DNA of 64,000 nt from Halorientalis persicus. GTDB lineage: Archaea; Halobacteriota; Halobacteria; Halobacteriales; Haloarculaceae. Below the pieces are notes generated by a model. That model searched no databases and was not told the origin of the DNA. It saw nothing but the letters and a program-made list of their open reading frames with translations. Shown here in pieces: positions 30,873 to 38,419 of this stretch. How positions within the stretch are numbered: position 1 is the stretch's first letter; each line of letters starts with the position of its first letter. Location: assembly GCF_900110215.1 (NCBI RefSeq), contig NZ_FOCX01000013.1, positions 1 to 64,000 of the forward strand, in the 5' to 3' direction. The translations under genes were made by a program, and so were the position numbers.

Positions 30873-32627
30873 CTAATCCGCTGAATTGACTTCTTCGTAA
30901 TCGGGTACCTCTGCGTTAGGCTCTTCAGAGATACCGCCCCCATAGGTCGAGAGACTCGGGTTCTCACTGGCCAGCACATACTGACACAGGGCCGTCGCGA
31001 GATGGACGGGGACGGCGTTGCCGATCTGCTCGGTGACGGCCTTCTTTGTTGACCCACAGATGTCGTACTCCGCCGGGAAGCCCTGCGCTTGCTTCAACTC
31101 TTGGGGGTTGAGCATTCGGTAGCGGACATCTAGCCCCCACGGCCACGCTTCGGGGACACAGAGGGCGAAGCGATCACGGGTTTCCACAGCCCCGAGTGGC
31201 TCGTCGACGGCGCCGGCGTCGGACTGTCCGTGGTAGTCCACGAGGAACGGGCTTGCCACCCCAGCCGGGCTCTTCGACGCCGGGACAGTCATCAGCGGCC
31301 GCTCGATTGAGCGCGTTCGTGGCTGCTGGCCGCTGCGACCGTTGTAGAGCGGACAGAGGTATGACTGGCCAAGGCCGAACACGCCGCCTTTGGCTGTCGT
31401 GATTGTGGGGAGTGGCTTCTCGATATCGAGCGTTGCCCCACCGTGGGAGTACCGAAGCAGCGTCGGCGAAACGCGGTAGCCGTCCGTGTTTTTCGCGGTG
31501 ACCGTGTGCAGCGGTCGCGCTCCCGGCCGATAGAGTGGATTCGAGTGCAGGCCGCGCTGGAAACCGTTCCGAGGCATCACAAGCGGGCGGGCTTCGACCT
31601 TCTGATGACCGCCTCGGGTCGCGATCGTCGGGACTGGCTCATTGGTCGTCACTGGACTCGCGCCGTCCTGCTGTCGAAGGAGGTAGGAGGCTGAGAGGCC
31701 GACGCCACCGGTAGTGGGACACCGCACGAGGAACGGTTCGTCGACGGCCTGGGCCACAGTCGCCGCCTCCTCTAGAGAGACGACTCGGTTGCTCCGTAGC
31801 TCCCGGACGTCGTCGCGACCGAGAGTGGCCAGCGCGTCGGCCAGCGGCTCGTAGCGGTCGGGACAGTGTTGGCGGATCCCCTCTGCGATCCGCTGCATCG
31901 TCGAGTTCTTCAGCGGCTTCTTCCGGGGGGCATCGATATCCCGGGTAAAGATCGACCCACCGGGATCCGCCCAGTCGATGATCTCGGCTGCGGGCCGATG
32001 ATCGGCGAGGTCGTCGTCGTCCTCTGCGGAGTGGGTCGGCTGGGGGAACGTCGGCTGCTTGGTCCGGCTCGCGACGATGAACAGCCGCTCGCGGCTGGTG
32101 GGATCGCCGTAGTCAGCAGCGTTCAGCGTTCGGTACTCGACGGTGTAGCCGAGGGCCTCGAACATCCCGACCCACTGCTCGAAGATCGACCCGTCCCGTG
32201 TGGGTTGCCCGTCGACGACAGGTCCCCAATCGCGGAACGGTGGGACGTTCTCGAGGAGGACGTTCTCCGGACGGAGTTTCTCGACCCAGTCGAGAACGTG
32301 CCACGCAGAGGCACGCTTCTGCTCGCGAACGGGCTTGCCGCCCCGCGCGCGGCTGAAGTGGACGCACTCGGGACCGCCGACCAGGAGGTCGACAGTGCCC
32401 GGCTCGACGACGTCGGGCGGATGGAGTTCCTCGATCTTGGCGTGGTAGTGCTCGGCCCACGAATGGTTAGTTTCGTGTGTTTCGATCGCTGGCTCCCAGT
32501 GGTTGATCGCGTGGATTTCGACATCATCGCCGGGTGTCTGCCCCAGCTGCTCACAAGCGAGAGCAACGCCAGTCGAAAATCCCCCGGCACCACAGAACAG
32601 GTCGACAACGGTCGTTGCGCTAGCCAT
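30873..32627 (-). CDS. dcm: C5 cytosine-specific DNA methyltransferase
   Basis: A protein of 584 residues starting at ATG 32627 (MASATTVVDLFCG). Motif I DLFCGAGGFSTG (8-19), motif IV with the catalytic Cys in GGPECVHFS (PEC in place of the usual PPCQ), motif VI LLENVPPF, motif VIII SRERLF and motif X QIGNAVP are all present. A long target-recognition part (about 230-520) contains repeated T-x-x-x-x-G-G/K-x elements (TIATRGGHQ, TVTAKNTDG, TITTAKGGV). It methylates cytosine at an unknown site. No restriction endonuclease is seen nearby, so it looks like an orphan methylase. Its start overlaps the stop of the small gene upstream by 8 nt. Confidence 0.9.
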   Translation of the reverse strand: MASATTVVDLFCGAGGFSTGVALACEQLGQTPGDDVEIHAINHWEPAIETHETNHSWAEHYHAKIEELHPPDVVEPGTVDLLVGGPECVHFSRARGGKPVREQKRASAWHVLDWVEKLRPENVLLENVPPFRDWGPVVDGQPTRDGSIFEQWVGMFEALGYTVEYRTLNAADYGDPTSRERLFIVASRTKQPTFPQPTHSAEDDDDLADHRPAAEIIDWADPGGSIFTRDIDAPRKKPLKNSTMQRIAEGIRQHCPDRYEPLADALATLGRDDVRELRSNRVVSLEEAATVAQAVDEPFLVRCPTTGGVGLSASYLLRQQDGASPVTTNEPVPTIATRGGHQKVEARPLVMPRNGFQRGLHSNPLYRPGARPLHTVTAKNTDGYRVSPTLLRYSHGGATLDIEKPLPTITTAKGGVFGLGQSYLCPLYNGRSGQQPRTRSIERPLMTVPASKSPAGVASPFLVDYHGQSDAGAVDEPLGAVETRDRFALCVPEAWPWGLDVRYRMLNPQELKQAQGFPAEYDICGSTKKAVTEQIGNAVPVHLATALCQYVLASENPSLSTYGGGISEEPNAEVPDYEEVNSAD

Positions 32628-32799
32628 CCGACTCACCCGCCGTGTGGTGGCACTCCTCGCAGCGGTCCGCGTTCGGAAGGACTTCGCGCTGGCCACAGTC
32701 CGCGCAGGGTGGCGCGATACCCGCGAGGTCCTGGACGGTGGCGTCTTCTGGTTCGCCGACGTGCGGTGCTTCTTCTCGGTGGATGTCGCTGAACGTCAT
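32620..32799 (-). CDS. Small zinc-ribbon protein upstream of dcm
   Basis: A gene of 59 codons starting at ATG 32799 (MTFSDIHREEAPHVGE), with CADCG near 32 and CEECHH near 47. It overlaps the dcm start by 8 nt, so both are translated from one transcript. The leader element and a GGGTGGAGG ribosome-binding region precede it. Confidence 0.7.
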   Translation of the reverse strand: MTFSDIHREEAPHVGEPEDATVQDLAGIAPPCADCGQREVLPNADRCEECHHTAGESDG

Positions 32800-32819
32800 C
32801 TTACCTCCACCCTACTCGA

Positions 32820-32830
32820 GGGGAACAAAC
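32820..32830 (-). promoter_or_regulatory. GTTTGT leader element, copy 10
   Basis: GTTTGTTCCCC, TCGAGT, then AGGGTGGAGG: a CCCT/AGGG stem; 20 nt to the start at 32799. Confidence 0.7.
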
Positions 32831-32860
32831 TCTGGGCGCTGACCGGAATGTCTTCCCGGA

Positions 32861-33010
32861 CTAAGCCCCTCCTCCGAAATCCGCAAGGGTCGCGTTCGGG
32901 GAATTCTCGCAGTACGGGCGCGGACACTCCCCTTCGTCGTAGACTGCTGCGTCGAACTGCTCAAGGCAGCCGCGGCAGCACCACCACTCGTCGGCATCGG
33001 CGACGTTCAC
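32861..33010 (-). CDS. Micro-protein with zinc ribbon and C-terminal TLADFG
   Basis: A gene of 49 codons. The start is GTG at 33010, overlapping the upstream stop as GTGA. A WWCCRGC cluster (9-15) and a CPRPYC cluster (29-34) can bind zinc. The C terminus ends NATLADFGGGA, matching the TLGDFG ends of the genes at 8671 and 8883. Coupled to 33007-33336. Confidence 0.65.
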   Translation of the reverse strand: MNVADADEWWCCRGCLEQFDAAVYDEGECPRPYCENSPNATLADFGGGA

Positions 33011-33336
33011 GTCGACTCACTCTCGATGTGCTTCGGATCGCCGGCGAAGGTCACTTCGATATCGATCTCACCCTGGAGAACGACAAAATCGCCCCAGTCG
33101 CACTGCTTGCAGAGCCCGATGAGTGTCGCTTCTGCCTGATCCCCGTCGCGCTTAGGGTGCTTGACCTGTAGGTCAAGCGTCGACGTATCGGCGTGACAGT
33201 CGTGTTTTCGGAACTTATCCCGAAGCCGTTCAACTCGTCCTCGACTGGGTGACACGCTGACGATTTCGCGAGCAAGGACAGCCGAGAGCTCGTTTTGTTC
33301 GTCGACAGACTGACCGTCTCTGGATGGATTGGGCAT
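33007..33336 (-). CDS. Conserved protein of unknown function
   Basis: A protein of 109 residues starting at ATG 33336 (MPNPSRDGQSVDEQN). The first half is helical and basic (RGRVERLRDKFRKHDC), the second half strand-rich with a CKQCDWGDFVVLQG segment. It heads the pair with 32861-33010. Leader element at 33358-33370. Confidence 0.7.
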   Translation of the reverse strand: MPNPSRDGQSVDEQNELSAVLAREIVSVSPSRGRVERLRDKFRKHDCHADTSTLDLQVKHPKRDGDQAEATLIGLCKQCDWGDFVVLQGEIDIEVTFAGDPKHIESEST

Positions 33337-33357
33337 TCTGTGTACCCTCAGTCCGAA

Positions 33358-33370
33358 GGGTGAGACAAAC
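33358..33370 (-). promoter_or_regulatory. GTTTGT leader element, copy 11
   Basis: GTTTGTCTCACCC, TTCGGACTG, then AGGGT: an ACCCT/AGGGT stem; 21 nt to the start at 33336. Confidence 0.7.
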
Positions 33371-33393
33371 ACGCCAGCACGGCATCTCTGGCA

Positions 33394-34233
33394 CTATCTT
33401 TGACTCACTACCTGGCTCACGGAGAGCGCCCCCAGCTGTTGTTGCTCGGTCGCGATGTACTGGTCGGGGACCTCTTCAAAGTCGTCGAGGCCAGCCTGCT
33501 CAGTCGCTTCGACGTCGACACTGGGGCGATCGAGCTGCCAATGCGCTTGGTCACGCTCGTAGCCGGCATCGAACGCGGAAAGTTCACGGGTTCGGGCCGG
33601 CGCTGCGACGGCTTCCAGTTCCTCAGCGCGATCGCCCAACCAACCCATCTGCTCGAACATTCCATCGAAGTCCTGCTCCTGGAACGGGAAGCGCACGGAC
33701 GCCTTCGGCGGGAGAGCCGTGTGTGTCTCCCGCCCAGTTTCCAGCGCTGTCGGTCGACCCTCGAAGATCCCCCGCTCACGGAGGGCGTCAACATAGTCGC
33801 TCCCGGCGAGGACGACCAACTCCCGGCAGGGGGACTTCGCCTGATCGGCACAGAACGGTCGGCGAAGCCAGTCGGCCAGCCCAGAGTGGACCCTTCGGGC
33901 CCAGCTGTCCAGTTTCGTCGTGACGGGATCGCCCGAGGGCAGTTCGAATCGCGGCTCGCCCTCGATTGGCACGTCACGAAGGTCGTCGATCGTCGTGTCG
34001 TAGGGCTCGATCTCCATTCGGGCCGGCAAAATCCCGTGTTCGGCCGAGAGAACAGCCCAGGCGTTCGTCCGCCTGTCGGCTGTTCTGGCCCACTGGACGG
34101 CGGCCTCGGCGTAGCGACGTTTGAGCACAAAGTATGACGATGTATACAAGTCGCGAGCCTCGACGGGCTCGTCGGTTTTTGCGTCGCCACAGCCCACGAG
34201 GACGAACCGTCCTCTCGTTCGCTCAGTTTCCAT
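33394..34233 (-). CDS. DUF6884 domain protein
   Basis: A protein of 279 residues starting at ATG 34233 (METERTRGRFVLVGC). The N-terminal DUF6884 pattern is clear: VLVGCGDAKTDEPVEARDLY, then YAEAAVQWARTAD, WAVLSAEHGILP and EPYDTTIDDL. DUF6884 is common in phages and mobile elements; it is related by sequence pattern to DUF4433/YaaA-like nucleotide-associated domains, but its activity is unknown. The C-terminal third has a FPFQEQDFDGMFEQMG segment and a Gln-rich tail. Overlaps the upstream gene by 11 nt. Confidence 0.8.
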   Translation of the reverse strand: METERTRGRFVLVGCGDAKTDEPVEARDLYTSSYFVLKRRYAEAAVQWARTADRRTNAWAVLSAEHGILPARMEIEPYDTTIDDLRDVPIEGEPRFELPSGDPVTTKLDSWARRVHSGLADWLRRPFCADQAKSPCRELVVLAGSDYVDALRERGIFEGRPTALETGRETHTALPPKASVRFPFQEQDFDGMFEQMGWLGDRAEELEAVAAPARTRELSAFDAGYERDQAHWQLDRPSVDVEATEQAGLDDFEEVPDQYIATEQQQLGALSVSQVVSQR

Positions 34234-34477
34234 CGGTGGCTTCCCACCGTTCGGCGGGATCGAGCTTCCGAACCTCGGCGACGCGGCGATTCCGCTCGGG
34301 GGCGAGGAACTCTGCGGTACAACTGGGACACGCCTGGACCTGCTGGACGCCGGCGTTGAAGACGAGTGCCTCGAATTCGTACTGTGCCGGTCCCGTACAG
34401 GCCCGGTAGAATTCGCACTCGACTGATTTGATCTCGATCTGTTCGTCGGTCGCCTCTGCCGAGTCGTGGATGGACAT
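34223..34477 (-). CDS. Small zinc-binding protein of unknown function
   Basis: A protein of 84 residues starting at ATG 34477 (MSIHDSAEATDEQ). A CEFYRAC pair near 21-27 and CPSC near 49 may form one zinc site. The end is basic. Coupled to the DUF6884 gene; leader element and a GGTGGAGGA ribosome-binding region upstream. Confidence 0.7.
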   Translation of the reverse strand: MSIHDSAEATDEQIEIKSVECEFYRACTGPAQYEFEALVFNAGVQQVQACPSCTAEFLAPERNRRVAEVRKLDPAERWEATDGN

Positions 34478-34500
34478 GAACAAATTCCTCCACCCACCTC

Positions 34501-34513
34501 GGGGAGAACAAAC
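34501..34513 (-). promoter_or_regulatory. GTTTGT leader element, copy 12
   Basis: GTTTGTTCTCCCC, GAGG, then TGGGTGGAGG; CTCC/GGAG or CCC/GGG can pair; 23 nt to the start at 34477. Confidence 0.7.
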
Positions 34514-34530
34514 AGACTGCGGTAGGACCG

Positions 34531-35223
34531 CTAGACCCAATCGAGTGCGACAGTGAACGGGCCGTCCCACTCTCTAGCTTGATCTGGCGCGTTATCGTGA
34601 GCCCAGAGCTGTTTGGCTTTGCAGGAGCCGTCGTCGAACAAGTCTCCGTTGTCGTCGGTCGCATCCTCGGCTGGGACGACGAAGTGTTCGCGATTTTTCG
34701 CGGGGACGAGACGGCCCTTGTGCCAGGTCTGGGGGACGAAGGTCACGCGCACCCGGCTGGACCCGTCACACTCTGGCGGATCTGGAACCAGATCGAGCAG
34801 GTCCAACCGCCCTGCGATGTCGGTGTGCTGGCTGAGCCACTGGCGGCCCTCGGTGGCGGCCTCGTCGATATGCTCCTGATCGAGCGAATCGCTCCGGCCC
34901 CACTCGGCGCCGTCTTCGATCACGGTCGCACAGGCTCGCGCGATGATCTCGCTGACCCGGGAGTCCTCCGCGTAGCCGGCGACCCCATTCTGGGTGGTTT
35001 CCAGTTCGCGGTACAGCATCGACTCGGTGCCGGTCTCCTGCTCACGCTCGTGGACGGCACAGCGCAGGTGGGCGACGGCGTCCAGCAGGTGTCCCAGCTG
35101 GGAGTCGTTCCGGATGTCGTCTCGGACCTGCTTCCGGAGCGGGATTGAATTGAACTCACGGGCGGCTCGGCGGGCGAAATCTGCCTGCTTCTCGGCCCCG
35201 AACGGTGTCTCCGCGACGGTTAT
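34531..35223 (-). CDS. Unknown protein, possible ATA start
   Basis: About 230 residues. The body is helical at first (DFARRAAREFNSIPLRKQ) with a later strand-rich segment (SSRVRVTFVPQTWHKGRL). The only classical starts are a GTG at 35265, which would overlap the upstream gene by 46 nt, or none. A GGAGGGGG ribosome-binding site lies 7 nt before an ATA at 35223 that overlaps the upstream TAA as ATAA, the same geometry as the ATGA and GTGA junctions elsewhere in the block. I chose the ATA; it may be a mutated ATG. Confidence 0.65.
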   Translation of the reverse strand: MTVAETPFGAEKQADFARRAAREFNSIPLRKQVRDDIRNDSQLGHLLDAVAHLRCAVHEREQETGTESMLYRELETTQNGVAGYAEDSRVSEIIARACATVIEDGAEWGRSDSLDQEHIDEAATEGRQWLSQHTDIAGRLDLLDLVPDPPECDGSSRVRVTFVPQTWHKGRLVPAKNREHFVVPAEDATDDNGDLFDDGSCKAKQLWAHDNAPDQAREWDGPFTVALDWV

Positions 35224-35384
35224 CGCTGTTCCCCCTCCTGCATGACTGGGCGGGTTTCGACCCACTGCTGTCCGGCGAAAATAGCGCCGGACTGTTGCGC
35301 GTTTCGATGTTCGGATACAATGTCACTTTCTGTGTTGTCGGTATGCTCTGGCGATGCGTGACTGCGTTGCTTGTCGGTACTCAT
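35220..35384 (-). CDS. Short protein of unknown function
   Basis: A gene of 54 codons starting at ATG 35384 (MSTDKQRSHASPEHTD), hydrophilic, with a GAIFAGQQWVETRPV end. It is preceded by a leader element and GGTGGAGGAG, so it is the first gene of a unit with 34531-35223. Function unknown. Confidence 0.6.
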   Translation of the reverse strand: MSTDKQRSHASPEHTDNTESDIVSEHRNAQQSGAIFAGQQWVETRPVMQEGEQR

Positions 35385-35407
35385 GGGAAAACTCCTCCAC
35401 CCAGCAT

Positions 35408-35419
35408 GGGGAGACAAAC
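35408..35419 (-). promoter_or_regulatory. GTTTGT leader element, copy 13
   Basis: GTTTGTCTCCCC, ATGC, then TGGGTGGAGG: a CCCA/TGGG stem; 23 nt to the start at 35384. An AAATTATC box lies about 35 bp further upstream. Confidence 0.7.
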
Positions 35420-35552
35420 TCACGGGGCTCTGGATCTCAGCCGATAATTTGAGACCCTGTGCTGAATAGAGGGCGCAAATCTTGCATGGAGTTACCTTCC
35501 GATCACGGGTGGTTAGATCGCTCAGTACAGAAGCGGTACTGAACAATCACAG

Positions 35553-35759
35553 CTAGGATTTGTTGATGTGGATGTCAACGGTGTCAGGGTGAAATTTGGT
35601 GGCGTAGTACTGAATAAAAACACCAACCATCAACCCAACCGCCGAGGTCGTCACACCCTGCATCATACCACCGATCCCGGCTACAGCCATCGCAATTGCC
35701 ATCAGTGCGAACCGGATGTTGTCAATCGCTACGTCGCTTACTTCTTCCATTTCCGCCAT
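35553..35759 (-). CDS. Small membrane protein
   Basis: A protein of 68 residues with two membrane segments (about 16-34 and 38-54) and glycine-rich packing (AVAGIGGMMQG). No leader element. Function unknown. Confidence 0.65.
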   Translation of the reverse strand: MAEMEEVSDVAIDNIRFALMAIAMAVAGIGGMMQGVTTSAVGLMVGVFIQYYATKFHPDTVDIHINKS

Positions 35760-35929
35760 ATATCTGGGTATTATGAACTGATTGTTAACGGTTTGCCAAA
35801 ATCAGGGCTTAATTTCACGGAGAATCGGTAGTATGTCCGGCACTGATCGCTACCGCGTCGGTGACGCGCTGTCCGAACAGTGCTCGCTTGACGTGGCCGC
35901 GGACGGCGGTCGCTCAGTGCGTGCGGGGA

Positions 35930-36118
35930 CTACTCGGAGTCAGGCGAGAGGAACGGTAAGTCTGAGTCGTCATCTTGATCTCCCCAACGGTCACCGTTGC
36001 GGCCTCTCCGTTCGCCACAGTTACGACAATAGTAGGTCCCCTTTCCCTGCAACACTAGCCCATTATTGCACACGGAGCAACGTGGTGGACTGCTTGGGAG
36101 GTCATCTGCGAACATCAT
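35930..36118 (-). CDS. Small zinc-ribbon protein
   Basis: A protein of 62 residues with CSVC near 14 and CRNCG near 31, then an acidic tail. Two ATG codons (36118, 36115) are in frame. The TTTAAA box at 36144-36149 is centred 28 nt from the first, consistent with a leaderless transcript. It is divergent from another zinc-ribbon gene that shares the box. Confidence 0.7.
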   Translation of the reverse strand: MMFADDLPSSPPRCSVCNNGLVLQGKGTYYCRNCGERRGRNGDRWGDQDDDSDLPFLSPDSE

Positions 36119-36143
36119 ATGAATTAGATTTCAGATCATACCA

Positions 36144-36149
36144 TTTAAA
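36144..36149. promoter_or_regulatory. Palindromic TATA box between two divergent zinc-ribbon genes
   Basis: TTTAAA is centred about 28.5 nt from the minus-strand start at 36118 and 29.5 nt from the plus-strand TTG at 36176. As a perfect palindrome it could serve both directions. Confidence 0.5.
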
Positions 36150-36175
36150 ACCTGTATCAGTAGGGGGTGATTTCG

Positions 36176-36331
36176 TTGACGAGTGGGTCGGTTGACAGTG
36201 GTACAGCGCGCTGTCCGAACTGCAACCAGTTGAGCGAGACGAAGTATTATGACCATCACTGGCTCTGCTACAACGAAAATTGCAGAGTCAGAGCCTTCGA
36301 ACCGGCTGAAAACTCCAGCACGGCCTTCTAG
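36176..36331 (+). CDS. Micro-protein with zinc ribbon
   Basis: A gene of 51 codons from TTG 36176 (LTSGSVDSGTARCPNC), or a GTG 9 nt upstream. CPNC near 13 and CYNENC near 31 make a zinc ribbon. The TTG fits the leaderless distance from the shared TTTAAA box, and a GGTGA lies just upstream. The 3' end is 63 nt from that of the convergent PCNA paralogue. Confidence 0.6.
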   Translation: MTSGSVDSGTARCPNCNQLSETKYYDHHWLCYNENCRVRAFEPAENSSTAF

Positions 36332-36394
36332 CGGATGGTTCGGCTAAAGGGTGAAAGCAAGATCGTGGCGGTGTTCTCACGCGCTCCCCCGAGG

Positions 36395-37255
36395 CTAATC
36401 GTCGGTCCGAGGAGCCAGAAGGAACTGGACTGTCCCATCAGCGCCGGGAAGCGGAGCGCGAACAACAAGTGGGATCGTGTTTCCGATCTGGAGGTGCCGA
36501 GTCGGCCCACTCGGGAGCGCGCGGTTGATCTCGCTGAGATGATCGAGACTAAATTTCGAAGCCGCTTCCGCCGGCTCGAACGCGACCAGATCTCCCGGTT
36601 CACGTCTGTAGGTGACGCTATCTGTGTCGCCACGGGCGTCGAACCGGAGTTCTGGGTTATCCTCGTCGACGACGACATAGAGATGGTCGCTCACCTTCTT
36701 GCCGGCGGTAACAGCTAGATCGAGATCGTCTTCATCGAGCTGGCACACCGCTGGGTACTCCAGATCCGGGTGGCTTGGGGCCTGACGAATTGATCTCGGG
36801 TCGATCAGCGAGAGCGTACACGTCATCTCGTCCGAGCTAACCTGGAGTGTGTTCGTCTGGGGGTCCAGCACGAGTCGGACTAGCTCCTCGTCGACGACTG
36901 ACAGCACTTCGTCCAACCGGTTGACGTTCACGCCGAGAACGCCAGTCGTGCTCTCGAACTGCGTGAACGACTGGGCATCGACCTGCAGGTCGACCATTGC
37001 GACCTGTGACGGATCCGACGCCTGAATTTGGATGCCGCTGTCGTCGACGGCGATTCGACACTCGTCGACGATTGGATCGACCGCGCTCACCACCGTTTGG
37101 AGTGTGCTGACCGTCGACGTGAGCTTGAAAACGGCAGGCGGAGAGTCGCGGGCAGGAGAATCGTCATCTTGTTCAGATTCGGCGGCGGACTGAGCCTGCG
37201 TGTCCTGTTCGGGTGTCGGTTCGACTTCGTCTGCGGAGTCTGCTTCGGTCGACAT
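36395..37255 (-). CDS. PCNA paralogue (sliding clamp) with acidic N-terminal extension
   Basis: A protein of 286 residues starting at ATG 37255 (MSTEADSADEVEPTPEQ). The first 41 or so are acidic and disordered. The rest aligns by eye with haloarchaeal PCNA throughout: VDECRIAVDDSGIQIQASDP, the MVDLQVDA strand, GVLGVNVNRLDEVL, the LSLIDPRSIRQAPSHPDL interdomain segment and the VQFLLAPR C-terminal strand. The chromosomal clamp is near 247 residues without such an extension. It may form its own ring or mixed rings with host PCNA. Leader element at 37275-37287. Several block proteins carry PIP-like termini, so a clamp-based partnership is possible. Confidence 0.9.
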   Translation of the reverse strand: MSTEADSADEVEPTPEQDTQAQSAAESEQDDDSPARDSPPAVFKLTSTVSTLQTVVSAVDPIVDECRIAVDDSGIQIQASDPSQVAMVDLQVDAQSFTQFESTTGVLGVNVNRLDEVLSVVDEELVRLVLDPQTNTLQVSSDEMTCTLSLIDPRSIRQAPSHPDLEYPAVCQLDEDDLDLAVTAGKKVSDHLYVVVDEDNPELRFDARGDTDSVTYRREPGDLVAFEPAEAASKFSLDHLSEINRALPSGPTRHLQIGNTIPLVVRAPLPGADGTVQFLLAPRTDD

Positions 37256-37274
37256 TGATGGCCTCCACTCGACT

Positions 37275-37287
37275 GGGGTGAACAAAC
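37275..37287 (-). promoter_or_regulatory. GTTTGT leader element, copy 14
   Basis: GTTTGTTCACCCC, AGTC, then GAGTGGAGG; 19 nt to the start at 37255 of the PCNA paralogue. Confidence 0.7.
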
Positions 37288-37306
37288 TGCCCCTGTATCC
37301 TCTCGC

Positions 37307-38356
37307 TTAGGGGAGAACGGTCACAAGCCGGGCGGACCAGTAATTGAGTCGGAAACTGCTGTAGCCTTCAGAGAGCCAGTAGGTCCTGACAGTCGCGATA
37401 CGCTCTAGCGAATCGGCCGGATCCTCCCAGGCAAACTCGTAGCCAGCAATAATTCGATCGTCGACGACGTCGCCCACCTCGTGTTCGGGCCCGTCCCAAT
37501 TGATCGCGACCGTGTGGTCGCCGTTGGGCGGCTTGATCCGACCTCGATCCGCGACTTCGACACTGGATGGCGTCTTTGCCAGCGTGCCCAGCGTCGCGAG
37601 GTCCGCCGCCTCCATGCTGAACGACTCGCCGTCTGTCGAGTGGACACTGTGTTTCACGTCGCCGCGAACGGTGTGGTACTTGGCTCGTTCGATCTCGATA
37701 TCCTTCGCTTCCTCGAGCAGACGCACGAAGTGGGCGAGGCCGTGGAGGATCTGGTCGTTTTCCTCTTCGACGCTAAACCGCGTGTCGCCGGCCTGGATCT
37801 CGCTACTGCGTCGACCCTGCCCTGCATCTGGACGATCGACGGGCATACAGCTGCACAGCAGGGAACCTTCTGGCCCGGTCAGGATCCACGGGAACGGGCC
37901 ACAGGGAATAACGGTGTAGTCCGTCGCTGAGTACCTGCCGCCGCCAGTGAGCACCCGCAGGGCTTTCTCCAGGGCGGTCCCATCGATACCGTAGCCGTAT
38001 GCCTCGCAACAGCCGTCGACGTGCGTCACGAGCGGATCGATCCCGTCGAAGCCACCGTAGGTGTCCGGGATCCCCCAGATCTCGCCGCTGCCGTATTCCT
38101 CGACGTACTCGGCGACGTCACCGTCGACGATCCAGCGGGTTTGCTGAGGACTGACGTGGCCAGCACTGGTCTGGATCGGCGAGGCTGGTCGCCGCGTCTG
38201 AAGGCCCCACTCAGTGTCAGGAGACTCCCAGTCCGGAAACTCGGATCGGTCGGGAGCCGCAGTCAGGCGGGCACACCGGGCGACGCTAGTCGGGGCCGGA
38301 TCGAGGTCTTCTTCTGTGCTTCCGAACGCGCTCAGAGACGTGCGAGAGTCGGTCAT
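37307..38356 (-). CDS. Unknown protein with N-terminal PIP-like motif
   Basis: A protein of 349 residues starting at ATG 38356 (MTDSRTSLSAFGSTEE). TSLSAFG near the N terminus resembles the TLGDFG group. The body is mixed alpha/beta, with a CCEAYGYGIDG segment, CSCMPVDRP, a helical ILHGLAHFVRLLEEA region and a strand-rich end. No family recognised. Leader element 33 nt upstream; next to the PCNA paralogue. Confidence 0.7.
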   Translation of the reverse strand: MTDSRTSLSAFGSTEEDLDPAPTSVARCARLTAAPDRSEFPDWESPDTEWGLQTRRPASPIQTSAGHVSPQQTRWIVDGDVAEYVEEYGSGEIWGIPDTYGGFDGIDPLVTHVDGCCEAYGYGIDGTALEKALRVLTGGGRYSATDYTVIPCGPFPWILTGPEGSLLCSCMPVDRPDAGQGRRSSEIQAGDTRFSVEEENDQILHGLAHFVRLLEEAKDIEIERAKYHTVRGDVKHSVHSTDGESFSMEAADLATLGTLAKTPSSVEVADRGRIKPPNGDHTVAINWDGPEHEVGDVVDDRIIAGYEFAWEDPADSLERIATVRTYWLSEGYSSFRLNYWSARLVTVLP

Positions 38357-38389
38357 GGTAGTCTTGGGAGGATCAGTTCTCCCACCCCT

Positions 38390-38405
38390 CTGGAAGACAA
38401 AAAAC
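38390..38405 (-). promoter_or_regulatory. Variant leader element, copy 15
   Basis: GTTTTTTGTCTTCCAG, then AGGGGTGGGAG; the GTTTGT has three extra T. 33 nt to the start at 38356. Confidence 0.55.
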
Positions 38406-38419
38406 AAGCCGCGAGACGG

